From IMG/VR virus record IMGVR_UViG_3300020474_000061, positions 1 through 32,749 of that record: a stretch of 32,749 bases of DNA; one strand, 5' to 3'. Shown here piece by piece: positions 1 through 7,344 of the stretch. This stretch comes from a virus. Both the position numbers and the translations under genes were made by a program. Numbering within the stretch: the first letter of the stretch is position 1; the number at the start of each line of letters is the position of its first letter. The notes beneath the pieces were generated by a model. It had not been told where the DNA came from and searched no databases. It saw only the letters and a list, made by a program, of their open reading frames with translations.

Positions 1-1015
1 AAAACCCAATTGTAGAGTCTACAGTAATAACAGACGCACCAATACCAATAGTTCCAATATTTTGACTTCTACCAGGTACATAGAAGATACCATCAGTCAA
101 ACCTCGTTCATCAAAACCTGTAAAGAGAGAAAGTTTGAAATAATTGTCTCTAATTAGTGATACTTCAGAAATAGGACCTGATGCTGCGTTTAATTCAGGG
201 TTTGTTGGGTCATTATCTTGAAAAAGTGTCTGACCAACTAATGCTTGAGGATTTCCAGATATTAATTCTACAGAAACTGTTTTTCTACGCAAATAATTTG
301 CAAAAGACGGTTTTATTAGAAATTTCTCTAAATCATTAATTTTTGGATCAACTCCAAAGAGTGCTTTGAAGAGAATTTTGAATGAAGCATTAGTTCCCTT
401 TGATTCATACAAACTTCTTGCTTCTTTTATAAAATTACTAACATCTAATTGAGGTGAAAGCGTTACTCCTTCTAAACCAGGAGCATACATTGCTTTTAAG
501 TTCCTATAAAATTCTTTTAAGAATAAAGAACTAAGATTTTGGACATTTGCACCACTAGTATGAATTCCAGCAACAGTTTGCTCCCATACTAACTGATCAG
601 GATCGTTTTGTTTGGAAAATGTAGAGATTCCACTAAAACCACGCCAAACACCAGTAAAACTATTTGTAGTTATACCAGCATAACTGAATATTTCATTGTC
701 AATCTTGAAAAGACCGTATTTTTGAGGATATCCATCAGTACTATCAACAGTTACAGTAGTATCTGCAGTTGAAATAGTGCCAACAAGAGTAGTTGACCCT
801 CTTATTACATCAGTAGTTAAATTATCAACTTGAATATACGCATCAATATTCTCCGCAATGTCTGCAGGTCCACCTTGGAAGTCTTGAGAGATATAATACT
901 GTTTTAAGAATTTTTCAAACAGAGGATTCTCTGATTTAGCAAATTCTGGTATTATTTCGCTAACGACTTGATAAGTTTTTACCCTAGGACTTAAGGGAGA
1001 ATATGTTTCGATCAT
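1..1015 (-). CDS. Virion structural protein next to gp6 (3' part outside window)
   Basis: The ATG lies one base after the gp6 stop codon (TAG-A-ATG), so the two genes are translationally coupled. The first 338 codons are open and run off the left edge. The protein begins METYSP-like (MIETYSPLSPRV) and contains a beta-rich stretch (GYPQKYGLFKIDNEIFSYAG) of the kind seen in large baseplate or tail proteins of cyanomyoviruses. Position after gp25 and gp6 suggests a baseplate wedge or baseplate-associated component. I do not recognise a T4 counterpart with certainty. No catalytic motif is visible. Confidence 0.8.
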   Translation of the reverse strand, partial: MIETYSPLSPRVKTYQVVSEIIPEFAKSENPLFEKFLKQYYISQDFQGGPADIAENIDAYIQVDNLTTDVIRGSTTLVGTISTADTTVTVDSTDGYPQKYGLFKIDNEIFSYAGITTNSFTGVWRGFSGISTFSKQNDPDQLVWEQTVAGIHTSGANVQNLSSLFLKEFYRNLKAMYAPGLEGVTLSPQLDVSNFIKEARSLYESKGTNASFKILFKALFGVDPKINDLEKFLIKPSFANYLRRKTVSVELISGNPQALVGQTLFQDNDPTNPELNAASGPISEVSLIRDNYFKLSLFTGFDERGLTDGIFYVPGRSQNIGTIGIGASVITVDSTIGF

Positions 1016-1016
1016 T

Positions 1017-2936
1017 CTACTGTCTGATTAGCGATCCATTAGAGTAACTAGAGGTGACTTTGTATCCTATGCCCGAAATTTGCTGTCCAGAAGATATTGT
1101 GTCTCTAACGATATTTATCGTCGTGTTTGATATGTCCAAATTAAGGTAAATGTCCTTTAATCCTATAATATCATTAGATTCTGGAAACGCTTGTATTTCA
1201 ATAATGTTATTATCCTTAACTGTTGATGAAATCTTGATAGTATTGATTATTACTTCACCTTTTACATAATCTACAACACCAGCTGACCCAACAACAACTA
1301 CTGCATCCTCTGTTGCGGATGTAGCAGGTTTAAATACAGCAATATCACCCATTAGACCATCATCTCTTGGTATATCAGTAAAATACACCTCACCTTCAAC
1401 ACCAGTAATACCAAATCCAGTAGATTTGATAGTTCCACCACCTTTTTTTAAATTAAATTGATTACCAAAGCATAATTCATACTGAGCAGACTGATTTATA
1501 AGTGCTTTTAGGTCTCTACGAATAGTAACCTTCGTAATATTGGAAGTAATTGCTGGATCTGTTTGATCAATAATTCGTTGAGACTCAGAATACTTAAATC
1601 TGCCACCAAATGCGTTTAAATTAGAAGATTGTCCATATTCAGTAAGAGATGTAACGACTTCTGCCTTAAGTTGGTCTTTATCATCCGTAATACTGTTGTT
1701 ATAATAGACAAAAGATTCTAATTCTACATACAAAATCTTTAAATCTTCAATTCGTTGGTTAATTCCAGCAATTGCATACTGTTTTAGGTTGTTTAATATG
1801 TTTTGTTTAGTAAAGTCAGATAAGAATGTACCATTTTTAGGTTTTATACTCAAAACTACTGTTCCAAACTCAGGAGGATCTAATTCTTCACCTCCAACAA
1901 CAGAAACAGACTCCGTATTTGGATAAATTGACTGAACTATTGCTTCATAATCCCTAGGTGTAACTGCTCTGTTCTGTGCGGAGTACATTCTAGGGGCAAA
2001 ATATCGTATAGAGTCAATTGGTTCGATATCAGTACCATTTCTAGCGGTTTGAGTGGCAGTTACTTGCACATTATTTGTAGATGCAATAGAAGTTCCTGCA
2101 TCATTTACCATATTTCCAGAAAAAGTAAAGAATTTACCTTCATTTCCATCCTTACCATCAGTTATAATGTAAGAAATATCAACCACATCTCCAATTTCTA
2201 GTTTTTTACCAAAAAGACCATCTCCAAAAAGCAATTCATAGGTCTCATTCTTAATTTCTTGTATCAAATAGATGTTTGAGACAGGAGTAACCTCAATAAT
2301 GTTATCAACTCTAGAAAATCTTAGTCCTCCAGACGATCCAGACTTTCTAACCTCTACTCTGAGCGAATCTAAGTCAATAAATGAGTTGTCAAGAATGAAT
2401 CTTTGGTCAGAACTACCATTTATAACGAATTTTTTAGTTAAAAGTGTACCTTGATATACTGTTAATCCAGAAAATGTCCCAGTTCTAGGAGAATTATTAT
2501 TACCTACTCCTCCAGCGTCTAAAGGACTGTTAACTGTAACATCTTCTGGAATAGAAAAAGTATAACTTGTGTTATTTACAGCACCAACTAATGCTAAACC
2601 TTTCTTTAAAGTGATAGTATTACTATCTCCATTAAATTTATATTGAAAATCAACCACTGCTTCAGCAGATTTTCGTGATCTTGGTACATATCCTATGTTT
2701 CGAGCTAAAGAAACGACATTTTCTCTTAATGTTGCTGAGTCCAAGAAGGATTCATTAGCAACCATGTTGCTATTAAATGCAGTTATATACGAATTATACG
2801 CTAATATATCAACAATGATCGACATATTTGACCCTTCAAAGTCAAAATCTTTAAAATCAGAGTTAGCTCTTAGGTAATCTTTGACAGATTCCTTAATTTC
2901 AGCGAAATTTAAGTTAGTAAATTTAGTAAATGGCAT
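1017..2936 (-). CDS. gp6: Baseplate wedge subunit gp6 (baseplate J family)
   Basis: This 639-residue protein is close in length to T4 gp6 (about 660). It has the baseplate-J-type N terminus: an acidic helical start (NLNFAEIKESVKDYL), then MSIIVDILAYNSYITAFNSNMVANESFLDSA with its shift into RENVVSLARNIGYVPRS, a signature of gp6-like proteins of cyanophages. Gp6 forms the inner ring of the wedge that links neighbouring wedges around the hub. It lies 6 bases downstream of gp25, the same partner order as in other T4-like phages, and probably shares the late promoter in front of gp25. No frameshift or truncation is seen. Confidence 0.95.
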   Translation of the reverse strand: MPFTKFTNLNFAEIKESVKDYLRANSDFKDFDFEGSNMSIIVDILAYNSYITAFNSNMVANESFLDSATLRENVVSLARNIGYVPRSRKSAEAVVDFQYKFNGDSNTITLKKGLALVGAVNNTSYTFSIPEDVTVNSPLDAGGVGNNNSPRTGTFSGLTVYQGTLLTKKFVINGSSDQRFILDNSFIDLDSLRVEVRKSGSSGGLRFSRVDNIIEVTPVSNIYLIQEIKNETYELLFGDGLFGKKLEIGDVVDISYIITDGKDGNEGKFFTFSGNMVNDAGTSIASTNNVQVTATQTARNGTDIEPIDSIRYFAPRMYSAQNRAVTPRDYEAIVQSIYPNTESVSVVGGEELDPPEFGTVVLSIKPKNGTFLSDFTKQNILNNLKQYAIAGINQRIEDLKILYVELESFVYYNNSITDDKDQLKAEVVTSLTEYGQSSNLNAFGGRFKYSESQRIIDQTDPAITSNITKVTIRRDLKALINQSAQYELCFGNQFNLKKGGGTIKSTGFGITGVEGEVYFTDIPRDDGLMGDIAVFKPATSATEDAVVVVGSAGVVDYVKGEVIINTIKISSTVKDNNIIEIQAFPESNDIIGLKDIYLNLDISNTTINIVRDTISSGQQISGIGYKVTSSYSNGSLIRQ

Positions 2937-2942
2937 TCCTTA

Positions 2943-3335
2943 TTACCTAGATGATTCCAACATAAAGTCAAATGCTTGAGTTGGGAAACTTTGACCTACA
3001 ATATCATATGAAATAAACACTTCAAATGTATTTTCGTCAGGTTTGGGGTCTACCCTTACTACAGTATTTGCTATACGACTCTCAAACCCTCTTAAAACAT
3101 CAAAAATTTGCTGAGTTATGACACTCGCAGTACCATAATCAACAAAATCAAACAAAGACCTAGTTACATCAGTACCAAGATTAGATTGAAAAGGTCTTTC
3201 CCCATCTATTGTTTGGACTAAATTCCTTACAGCTCTCTTAATCGCTTCCTCATTTGAAAGGACTCGTATATCTCCAGAAACAGGGTGTGGCATAAAAGAA
3301 AGATCTATGTCTTTAAATGCCTTGGAAGTTGCCAT
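2943..3335 (-). CDS. gp25: Baseplate wedge subunit gp25 (GPW/gp25 family)
   Basis: 130 residues, against 132 in T4 gp25. The N-terminal half carries the family pattern: LSFMPHPVSGDIRVLSNEEA, then AIKRAVRNLVQT followed by GERPFQSNLGTDVTRSLFD. That GERPF..xxGT..xxLFD block is typical of GPW/gp25 proteins, which hold the baseplate wedge onto the sheath-initiating surface. The chosen ATG (GCAACTTCC follows) is about 25 bases downstream of a TATAAATA late promoter. A second ATG five bases upstream is in another frame. Structural role in the virion baseplate is secure from the family. Confidence 0.95.
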   Translation of the reverse strand: MATSKAFKDIDLSFMPHPVSGDIRVLSNEEAIKRAVRNLVQTIDGERPFQSNLGTDVTRSLFDFVDYGTASVITQQIFDVLRGFESRIANTVVRVDPKPDENTFEVFISYDIVGQSFPTQAFDFMLESSR

Positions 3336-3363
3336 GCCATGCAGAGGCTCTAGGTATCTCGAT

Positions 3364-3371
3364 TATTTATA
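3364..3371 (-). promoter_or_regulatory. T4-type late promoter in front of gp25
   Basis: The minus strand reads TATAAATA exactly, the T4 gp55-dependent late -10 consensus, 28 bases before the gp25 ATG. No -35 element is needed in that class. It lies in the gap between the upstream 98-residue gene and gp25, so it should start the gp25-gp6 late transcript. Confidence 0.8.
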
Positions 3372-3393
3372 CCAGTTTCCGTGAGATTATAGA

Positions 3394-3690
3394 TTAGTCC
3401 CATTCTTTAGGGTTATATGGTGGACTCGGTTCATCATAATTAACCTTTTTTTCTTTCTTTATATCTACTCCATCTAATAGATCTGACAACTTCTTACATC
3501 TCTCTGCTGCAATTTCATGATCATTACCTCTTTTTCTAATACTATTCATTATAGTATTGTATATGTCGTACTCATCTGCTTCAGAAGTAATGGCATCATA
3601 GATTGCTTCATCTAATGCAGCCATAGCATAGTCCTTATATTGTGTATCATCACCAACTAGATGTAGGTGCCTTTTGTTCTTCTCAGTCAT
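3394..3690 (-). CDS. Conserved-type small phage protein, 98 aa
   Basis: Unrecognised function. The sequence is soluble and acidic in the middle (EAIYDAITSEADEYDIYNTIM) and ends in a lysine and proline rich tail (PSPPYNPKEWD). It is the last gene of a five-gene chain beginning with the glycosyltransferase-like gene; its ATG overlaps the preceding stop as ATGA. The gene ends just before the gp25 late promoter. Confidence 0.8.
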   Translation of the reverse strand: MTEKNKRHLHLVGDDTQYKDYAMAALDEAIYDAITSEADEYDIYNTIMNSIRKRGNDHEIAAERCKKLSDLLDGVDIKKEKKVNYDEPSPPYNPKEWD

Positions 3691-3830
3691 TCCTTGCTCC
3701 TTCTGCGTCTGAAGTGTTCGTCAATTCTTTTCTTACCCCAATACATTCCATACAACCACACGGTAAATAAAGCACCCTCAACCCATCCTAGAGTTTCCCA
3801 TGCCCACTGTAAAAATTCCCAGAAGTTCAT
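3687..3830 (-). CDS. 47-aa basic-tailed protein with one hydrophobic segment
   Basis: Short ORF starting MNFWEFLQWAWETLGW and ending in HFRRRRSKE. A tryptophan-rich hydrophobic stretch at about residues 3-32 followed by a strongly basic tail suggests a single membrane-spanning peptide with a cytoplasmic basic end. It overlaps both neighbours by ATGA junctions (start with the 48-aa gene, stop with the 98-aa gene), which supports real translation. Function unknown. Confidence 0.7.
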   Translation of the reverse strand: MNFWEFLQWAWETLGWVEGALFTVWLYGMYWGKKRIDEHFRRRRSKE

Positions 3831-3973
3831 TTACCTTGACCTCTATATGGTTTACGAGCAGCGTTTCGGGCGGTGCTAGAAAATTTTGAGTGTTTTCCTT
3901 GTCCTTGACGAGTCTTTTTAGGGATTCTTTCAATCCACTGACCACCTGATAAGTTTGTAAATGTTTTAGCCAT
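3827..3973 (-). CDS. 48-aa highly basic small protein
   Basis: Reads MAKTFTNLSGGQWIERIPKK, followed by a Lys/Arg/Ser-rich tail ending KPYRGQGK. From memory, near-identical small proteins recur in cyanomyoviruses at a similar place, but I could not check this. The high basic charge suggests nucleic-acid or virion binding; this is inference. It overlaps the 55-aa gene by 8 bases and the 47-aa gene by 4. Confidence 0.75.
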   Translation of the reverse strand: MAKTFTNLSGGQWIERIPKKTRQGQGKHSKFSSTARNAARKPYRGQGK

Positions 3974-4133
3974 TAATCTCCTTCATAGTATGTGATATTG
4001 TTGATGGGTCTGGATAGTTCTTTGTATAATACGAATAAGCATAGTCCTCTAAACATTCCAGAAATTCAGTTTCACTTATATCGGTGTGCTTCTCAACTCC
4101 ACCGATATAGATTGTGTAAACTGTCTTTGACAT
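3966..4133 (-). CDS. 55-aa hypothetical protein
   Basis: Reads MSKTVYTIYIGGVEKHTDIS..., with an acidic middle (ETEFLECLEDYAYSYY) and no recognised domain. Its ATG overlaps the stop of the glycosyltransferase-like gene as TAATG, and its end overlaps the 48-aa gene, so it is part of a coupled chain. The short beta-like start and helical middle suggest a small folded protein. Function unknown. Confidence 0.7.
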   Translation of the reverse strand: MSKTVYTIYIGGVEKHTDISETEFLECLEDYAYSYYTKNYPDPSTISHTMKEING

Positions 4134-4888
4134 TATATAACTCTTGTCTTCTCGTGACCTACTCTTACACGAGGATCACACCATATCTCAAATCCTGCTT
4201 CTATAGCATCGAGACAGAAACTCACATCTTCCCCACACATATCTTGAACATCGCCCGATTCAAATACTTGCATCTTAGGAGCAAACCAAGGATACTTCAA
4301 ACCCTCATGTTCAAATACTCCTTTCTTAATTAGACACCAACCAAAACCTGTATAGTCTACAGTAAATGGTTTCTTACGCTTAGTCATGGTCTCACCTGTT
4401 TCGTGATTCATAACTCCACCATTGTTACGGAAGTCGCCCTCATCTAACCAGTGAGCAACACTAGTAGTACGACCATCCTCTGTCATATACCAACCTGCAG
4501 CAATGTCCTTGTCCATAAGAACTAGTTGTAAGAACTTCTCTGTTCCATAGACGATATCACTATCAATCCATAATTGGTAGTCGTAGTTTAGTTTGCCATC
4601 CCAAGGTATCTGATCAGGTCCTCTGAGAACATTCGCCCCTAGACACTTACAACGAGCAAAGTTGACCATACTACTATAGTCTTGAGATATCTGTATACTC
4701 GCCCCATGCTGAACTAAGTCAAAACAAAGTTGAACAAAACTCTTTAAGAACTGGAATGAGCATCCACGACCAGGCATACAGAATACAATTGCCTTGCCCT
4801 TCAACATCTCCCATGCTTTATCATAATCCCATTCGGGTTCTTTAGTCTTCTTTGGTGTTTTCGCCTTAACAGTAAATCCTTTAGCCAT
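4133..4888 (-). CDS. Glycosyltransferase-like protein (GT-A fold, DxD)
   Basis: 251 residues. A lysine-rich leader (1-18) precedes an alternating beta/alpha domain starting KAIVFCMPGRGCSF (32-45). A metal- and sugar-nucleotide-binding DxD motif is seen as WIDSDIVYG with Asp109 and Asp111, and a late CGEDVSFCLDAIEAGFEIWCDP block matches the conserved ED region of family 2-type transferases. It likely transfers a sugar to a host or phage acceptor in the cytoplasm; the acceptor cannot be read from the sequence. It is first in a five-gene coupled chain and has its own strong sigma-70 promoter 22 bases upstream. Fold assignment is good, substrate unknown. Confidence 0.75.
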   Translation of the reverse strand: MAKGFTVKAKTPKKTKEPEWDYDKAWEMLKGKAIVFCMPGRGCSFQFLKSFVQLCFDLVQHGASIQISQDYSSMVNFARCKCLGANVLRGPDQIPWDGKLNYDYQLWIDSDIVYGTEKFLQLVLMDKDIAAGWYMTEDGRTTSVAHWLDEGDFRNNGGVMNHETGETMTKRKKPFTVDYTGFGWCLIKKGVFEHEGLKYPWFAPKMQVFESGDVQDMCGEDVSFCLDAIEAGFEIWCDPRVRVGHEKTRVI

Positions 4889-4909
4889 AATGAATAATGT
4901 ACTTCATAT

Positions 4910-4938
4910 ATTATAACAGATTATATAGGTACAGTCAA
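4910..4938 (-). promoter_or_regulatory. Sigma-70-type promoter for the glycosyltransferase chain
   Basis: On the minus strand TTGACT, a 17-base spacer, then TATAAT: eleven of twelve consensus positions. The expected start lies about 15 bases before the ATG at 4888. It implies transcription by unmodified host polymerase, so early expression, even though late genes follow on the left. Confidence 0.75.
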
Positions 4939-4949
4939 CGACCCCTATT

Positions 4950-5111
4950 TTATTCTAGAAACACTCCGTCACTTTCCACGGTCATAGTAACCTCGCTCTC
5001 TTCATACCAATCAAACTGGTTGCATATGCTCTCAGGCAGATCTAATACTAACTTGTCTTCTACAGGGTCGAACCTTATGGCAATTTTTATATTCTGGATA
5101 TTTTTTTTCAC
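4950..5111 (-). CDS. 53-aa small protein with GTG start
   Basis: No ATG is available; GTG at 5109-5111 is preceded by AGGA nine bases upstream, and the frame then runs for 53 codons to TAA. The product has a clear globular pattern (IRFDPVEDKLVLDLPESICN, then an acidic EESEVTMTVESDGVF end). The alternating charged and hydrophobic residues fit a small beta protein; the shape recalls AbrB-like or other swapped-hairpin domains, but I cannot assign it. The start codon is enclosed by an unusual hairpin (see separate entry). Confidence 0.6.
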   Translation of the reverse strand: MKKNIQNIKIAIRFDPVEDKLVLDLPESICNQFDWYEESEVTMTVESDGVFLE

Positions 5112-5135
5112 AAAACGAATCCTGATGTTCGTTTT
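5109..5135 (-). promoter_or_regulatory. Hairpin presenting the ribosome binding site of the GTG-start gene
   Basis: On the minus strand AAAACGAA, loop CATCAGGA, TTCGTTTT, then GTG. The 8-bp perfect stem puts the AGGA ribosome-binding sequence in the loop and ends directly at the start codon. This could hold the site accessible or let a protein or temperature control access. Seen directly; function is inference. Confidence 0.45.
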
Positions 5136-5240
5136 TATATATTGGATTATTTTTTTATAGAGAGATATAGCAAGGTCGAATTGGGTCGTTTATAGCTTAC
5201 AAAGGTTCCTTCGATTTAAACCGCATCACAATAACACGAT

Positions 5241-5269
5241 AACATATAAGGCACGAAATAACCTGTCAA
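5241..5269 (-). promoter_or_regulatory. Sigma-70-type promoter upstream of the 53-aa gene
   Basis: Minus strand TTGACA (exact -35), 17-base spacer, TATGTT (four of six -10 positions). The transcript would have a leader of about 120 bases containing the hairpin at 5109-5135. Its position just after the stop of the 44-aa gene makes it a separate unit. Confidence 0.55.
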
Positions 5270-5285
5270 TTTGTGTTACTTAGTG

Positions 5286-5420
5286 TCAGTAATTACAATA
5301 ATAGTTATTACTTAGTGTCTCATAATAGCCTGTGCGTGGGTAATAATCAAGGTCATCATTATACTCTGAGTTGTTGTTACTTTCCTGGTAATCTTCAAGG
5401 GTTAAGTAATACTCTGCCAT
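5286..5420 (-). CDS. 44-aa acidic Tyr/Asn-rich protein
   Basis: The start at 5420 is preferred over an upstream in-frame ATG because GAGGAA lies ten bases before it and the promoter -10 at 5452-5457 would fall inside the longer form. The product begins MAEYYLTLEDYQE and is extremely rich in Tyr, Asn, Asp and Glu, ending YYCNY. Such small acidic proteins are typical of early host-takeover genes, and an acidic surface could imitate nucleic acid; this is inference. No homologous domain recognised. Confidence 0.6.
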   Translation of the reverse strand: MAEYYLTLEDYQESNNNSEYNDDLDYYPRTGYYETLSNNYYCNY

Positions 5421-5451
5421 ACGATTGCAGTTCCTCAGTGTTATTAACTGT

Positions 5452-5480
5452 ATTATAGCAAAGTAACTGGCAGATGTCAA
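5452..5480 (-). promoter_or_regulatory. Perfect-consensus sigma-70 promoter for the 44-aa gene
   Basis: Minus strand TTGACA, exactly 17 bases, TATAAT: a full 12 of 12 match. The transcript would start near 5445, about 25 bases before the 44-aa gene. This is the strongest promoter-like sequence in the window. Confidence 0.85.
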
Positions 5481-5592
5481 ATTACAGTGCCTAATTAACA
5501 AGAACTGTGAGGAAATTGTGACCTCTGTGTAATATTATGATCTGATACTTGACATTTAGTTGTATCCATAGTACACTCGCTTAACTAACAAC

Positions 5593-5708
5593 AACTCCGT
5601 ACATTTACTCACATTAATTAACATTTACTGAGAGAAGAATAAAACACTCATGTATATTTAAAAAGGTATTTAATAACTCTCCGTATATACTCACAAACAC
5701 TCATGTAT
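5593..5708. repeat. Duplicated short repeats in a 314-base gap without a gene
   Basis: The stretch 5421-5734 holds no convincing gene beyond the promoter at 5452-5480. Within it, aaacactcatgtat occurs at 5642-5655 and again at 5695-5708 (exact 14 bases). A second pair, aactccgtacatttactcac at 5593-5612 and aactctccgtatatactcac at 5675-5694, differs at a few places. The two repeat types alternate, as if one unit of about 60-80 bases was duplicated. Possible protein-binding or origin-type repeats; only tiny ORFs of about 18-24 codons cross it. Confidence 0.5.
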
Positions 5709-5734
5709 GCCCTCTAAATGACACTCAGAAGGGG

Positions 5735-5971
5735 TTAATCTGTGTGAGGTTTGTATATATCTTCTAAGGTACTTTCTTCCTTAATTAACACTAACTGTTC
5801 TTGTTCTCTAGGATACACTAACAGGCAACACTTAGTCATTGGTTGTAAAGAATGACCACACACATTTTTCTTTACACTAACACAAACTGTTATGTATTGT
5901 TCACTTATAAAATCAACAATACCACGCATTTTATCGGGGAATTCTACATAGTTTCCTTTGTTAAATTGCAT
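5735..5971 (-). CDS. 78-aa small protein, SH3-like beta pattern
   Basis: The start MQFNKGNYVEFPDKMRGIVDFI followed by SEQYITVCV reads like a small beta barrel of the kind often found in phage accessory proteins: a KGNYVEF strand, a RGIVDFI strand and an ITVCV strand. Four cysteines follow (VCV, VCGH, CC), so metal binding is possible but no standard CxxC pair is present. It is the last gene of the 7326-5735 unit. Function unknown. Confidence 0.7.
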   Translation of the reverse strand: MQFNKGNYVEFPDKMRGIVDFISEQYITVCVSVKKNVCGHSLQPMTKCCLLVYPREQEQLVLIKEESTLEDIYKPHTD

Positions 5972-6117
5972 CTTAGTTGATAATCAGTTGAATCGATTAG
6001 GTCTGTTATATGTAAAGGTAGAGGTGTATTATTTTTTGCCCACTTCACTTTATAATTCATAAGTAGCACTCTAAGTATACTTAACTGTTCATGACTAAGT
6101 TGCACATTGTATAACAT
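5944..6117 (-). CDS. 57-aa hypothetical protein overlapping the 78-aa gene
   Basis: Open from ATG 6117 to TAG 5944: MLYNVQLSHEQLSILRVLLM followed by a basic KVKWAKNN stretch. The LSHEQLSILRxLL helix is a common opening of small phage proteins. It overlaps the next gene by 28 bases. No clear ribosome-binding site is present, so translation may depend on coupling with the 103-aa gene that ends 8 bases upstream. Function unknown. Confidence 0.5.
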   Translation of the reverse strand: MLYNVQLSHEQLSILRVLLMNYKVKWAKNNTPLPLHITDLIDSTDYQLRCNLTKETM

Positions 6118-6125
6118 AATAGTAT

Positions 6126-6437
6126 TTAATTGTTGTTAGTTAGTGATAGAACATAACACTCGTCAATGTCTATATCCTCCTCTATTATAGCACATATTCT
6201 ATCAATATCTTTTTCCGAACTTGCCTCGGTATGTAATAACCAACCATCGTATTCCTCTTGATATGTATCATTTTTTAGGGCGATTCCCAACTCATCTTGA
6301 TATTTAGCAAGGAAATTAACAACTGAATAGTTATTATAATTGTCAGCAAATACGACAACTAAAGTAGCACTAACCCCAGTGAAATATGTGATGCCTGATG
6401 ATAACTTATCCATTGACAATTTACTTTTCCTCGGCAT
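6126..6437 (-). CDS. 103-aa hypothetical protein
   Basis: The ATG at 6437 (MPRKSKLSMDKLSSG) is preferred: it overlaps the upstream stop as TAATG and has GGGGG eight bases before it, whereas a form five codons longer would need GTG. The protein has a short hydrophobic core (YFTGVSATLVVVFAD) and an acidic C terminus (IIEEDIDIDECYVLSL). No domain recognised. Part of the 7326-5735 transcription unit. Confidence 0.7.
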   Translation of the reverse strand: MPRKSKLSMDKLSSGITYFTGVSATLVVVFADNYNNYSVVNFLAKYQDELGIALKNDTYQEEYDGWLLHTEASSEKDIDRICAIIEEDIDIDECYVLSLTNNN

Positions 6438-6694
6438 TACATTAACCCCCACTTAATTGTTAGATAGTTACTATCGTGATACCTCTCTAATTCATCTGGT
6501 TCAGCAAGAAAAATAAACTCTTCACAAAAATACTGAACTGAGATATTCCCTAAGTCTTCACACGCTCTAAACATTTCCCCGATCTGACCATTATTTAATC
6601 CTAGTGTGTCTATACAGTAAGCAATATCTCTTTCGATCTGTGTTTTCTTCTTTTTGTTGAATTCGGGCAACTGTGGTGACTTGTTATTTTTCAT
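6437..6694 (-). CDS. 85-aa hypothetical protein
   Basis: The start at 6694 (MKNNKSPQLPEFNKKKK) is chosen because the longer frame begins with GTG inside the preceding gene; TAA of that gene ends two bases before this ATG. A basic N terminus is followed by an acidic helical region (YFCEEFIFLAEPDELERYHD). Possibly a small regulator; nothing in the sequence proves it. Confidence 0.7.
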   Translation of the reverse strand: MKNNKSPQLPEFNKKKKTQIERDIAYCIDTLGLNNGQIGEMFRACEDLGNISVQYFCEEFIFLAEPDELERYHDSNYLTIKWGLM

Positions 6695-6696
6695 GA

Positions 6697-6951
6697 TTAA
6701 CCCACCCACTCAAGTTTGAACTCATCTAGAATTATATCCCTTACTCTCTCTCTGTCTAGTGAATCGCCATCGCCCCAACTGTAATAGGGGTTACCAGTTT
6801 TCTCTGCTTCAATTATTTTGTCTCTGTATATAAAAATAGCGTCAAAGATGTGCTTTTTTGTTAATCCCTTAATAGGATATAATGGGTCTTCAGTTCCGTA
6901 GAATGACCAAATGTAATCTACGAATTCAAAAAGTTTGCTGTATGCTGACAT
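6697..6951 (-). CDS. 84-aa hypothetical protein
   Basis: Reads MSAYSKLFEFVDYIWSFYG... with an aromatic N-terminal half and a charged C-terminal half containing DSLDRERVRDIILDEF. The AFDxIW/SFYGxxDPLYPIKGLTK-like composition suggests a small globular helical protein. It is followed within a few bases by the next gene of the same unit. I recognise no family with certainty. Confidence 0.7.
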   Translation of the reverse strand: MSAYSKLFEFVDYIWSFYGTEDPLYPIKGLTKKHIFDAIFIYRDKIIEAEKTGNPYYSWGDGDSLDRERVRDIILDEFKLEWVG

Positions 6952-7005
6952 AATTTAAAGAATGATAAAGGACGATTGAAAGAAAGAAATAAGCGGTAGT
7001 TTTCA

Positions 7006-7326
7006 TTAGTCTATCGCTAGTTCCATACCGCTTACGAAGTCTTCGCTGACATTTTTGTAAGATACGAACCACTCAAAGTTTTTCTGAAAAACTCTCATAC
7101 CGTATGAAAACTCATCTAAAAGTGCGTTTAGTCTGCTTTTAGTGGTGTTTGATTGCCAACCGCCATCTTTGATGATGATTGAATTGCTTTTAACTGTTGC
7201 TATGTGATTGCCATGTAAATATACATCTGCTTCGCCTTCCCAACCTTGCTTAACCATTGTATTTGATGATGAAAAATTGTTGCCTGTTCTGATTGCTCTG
7301 TTCATGTCTCTTTCAATTTTTCTCAT
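7006..7326 (-). CDS. 106-aa conserved small phage protein (VYLHGNHIA type)
   Basis: Reads MRKIERDMNRAIRTGNNFSS..., then NTMVKQGWEGEADVYLHGNHIATV, then TKSRLNALLDEF and FEWFVSY. This pattern (basic N-terminal helix, NT.V, VYLHGNHIA, SRLNAL) is a family I recall as widespread in phages of different hosts, always without assigned function. First gene after a promoter-leader module (-10 at 7357-7362) and leads the unit down to 5735. A gap of 54 bases to the next gene holds no clear signal. Confidence 0.8.
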   Translation of the reverse strand: MRKIERDMNRAIRTGNNFSSSNTMVKQGWEGEADVYLHGNHIATVKSNSIIIKDGGWQSNTTKSRLNALLDEFSYGMRVFQKNFEWFVSYKNVSEDFVSGMELAID

Positions 7327-7344
7327 GTGTGTTACCTGTGTTTG

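Noticed and set aside
5550-5579. TTGACA-17-TACACT on the plus strand
   Set aside because: No plus-strand gene follows and the -10 is weak; likely chance in AT-rich DNA.
5636-5708. Minus-strand mini-ORFs of about 8-24 codons in the repeat gap
   Set aside because: No ribosome-binding sites and no conserved-looking composition; length is expected by chance.
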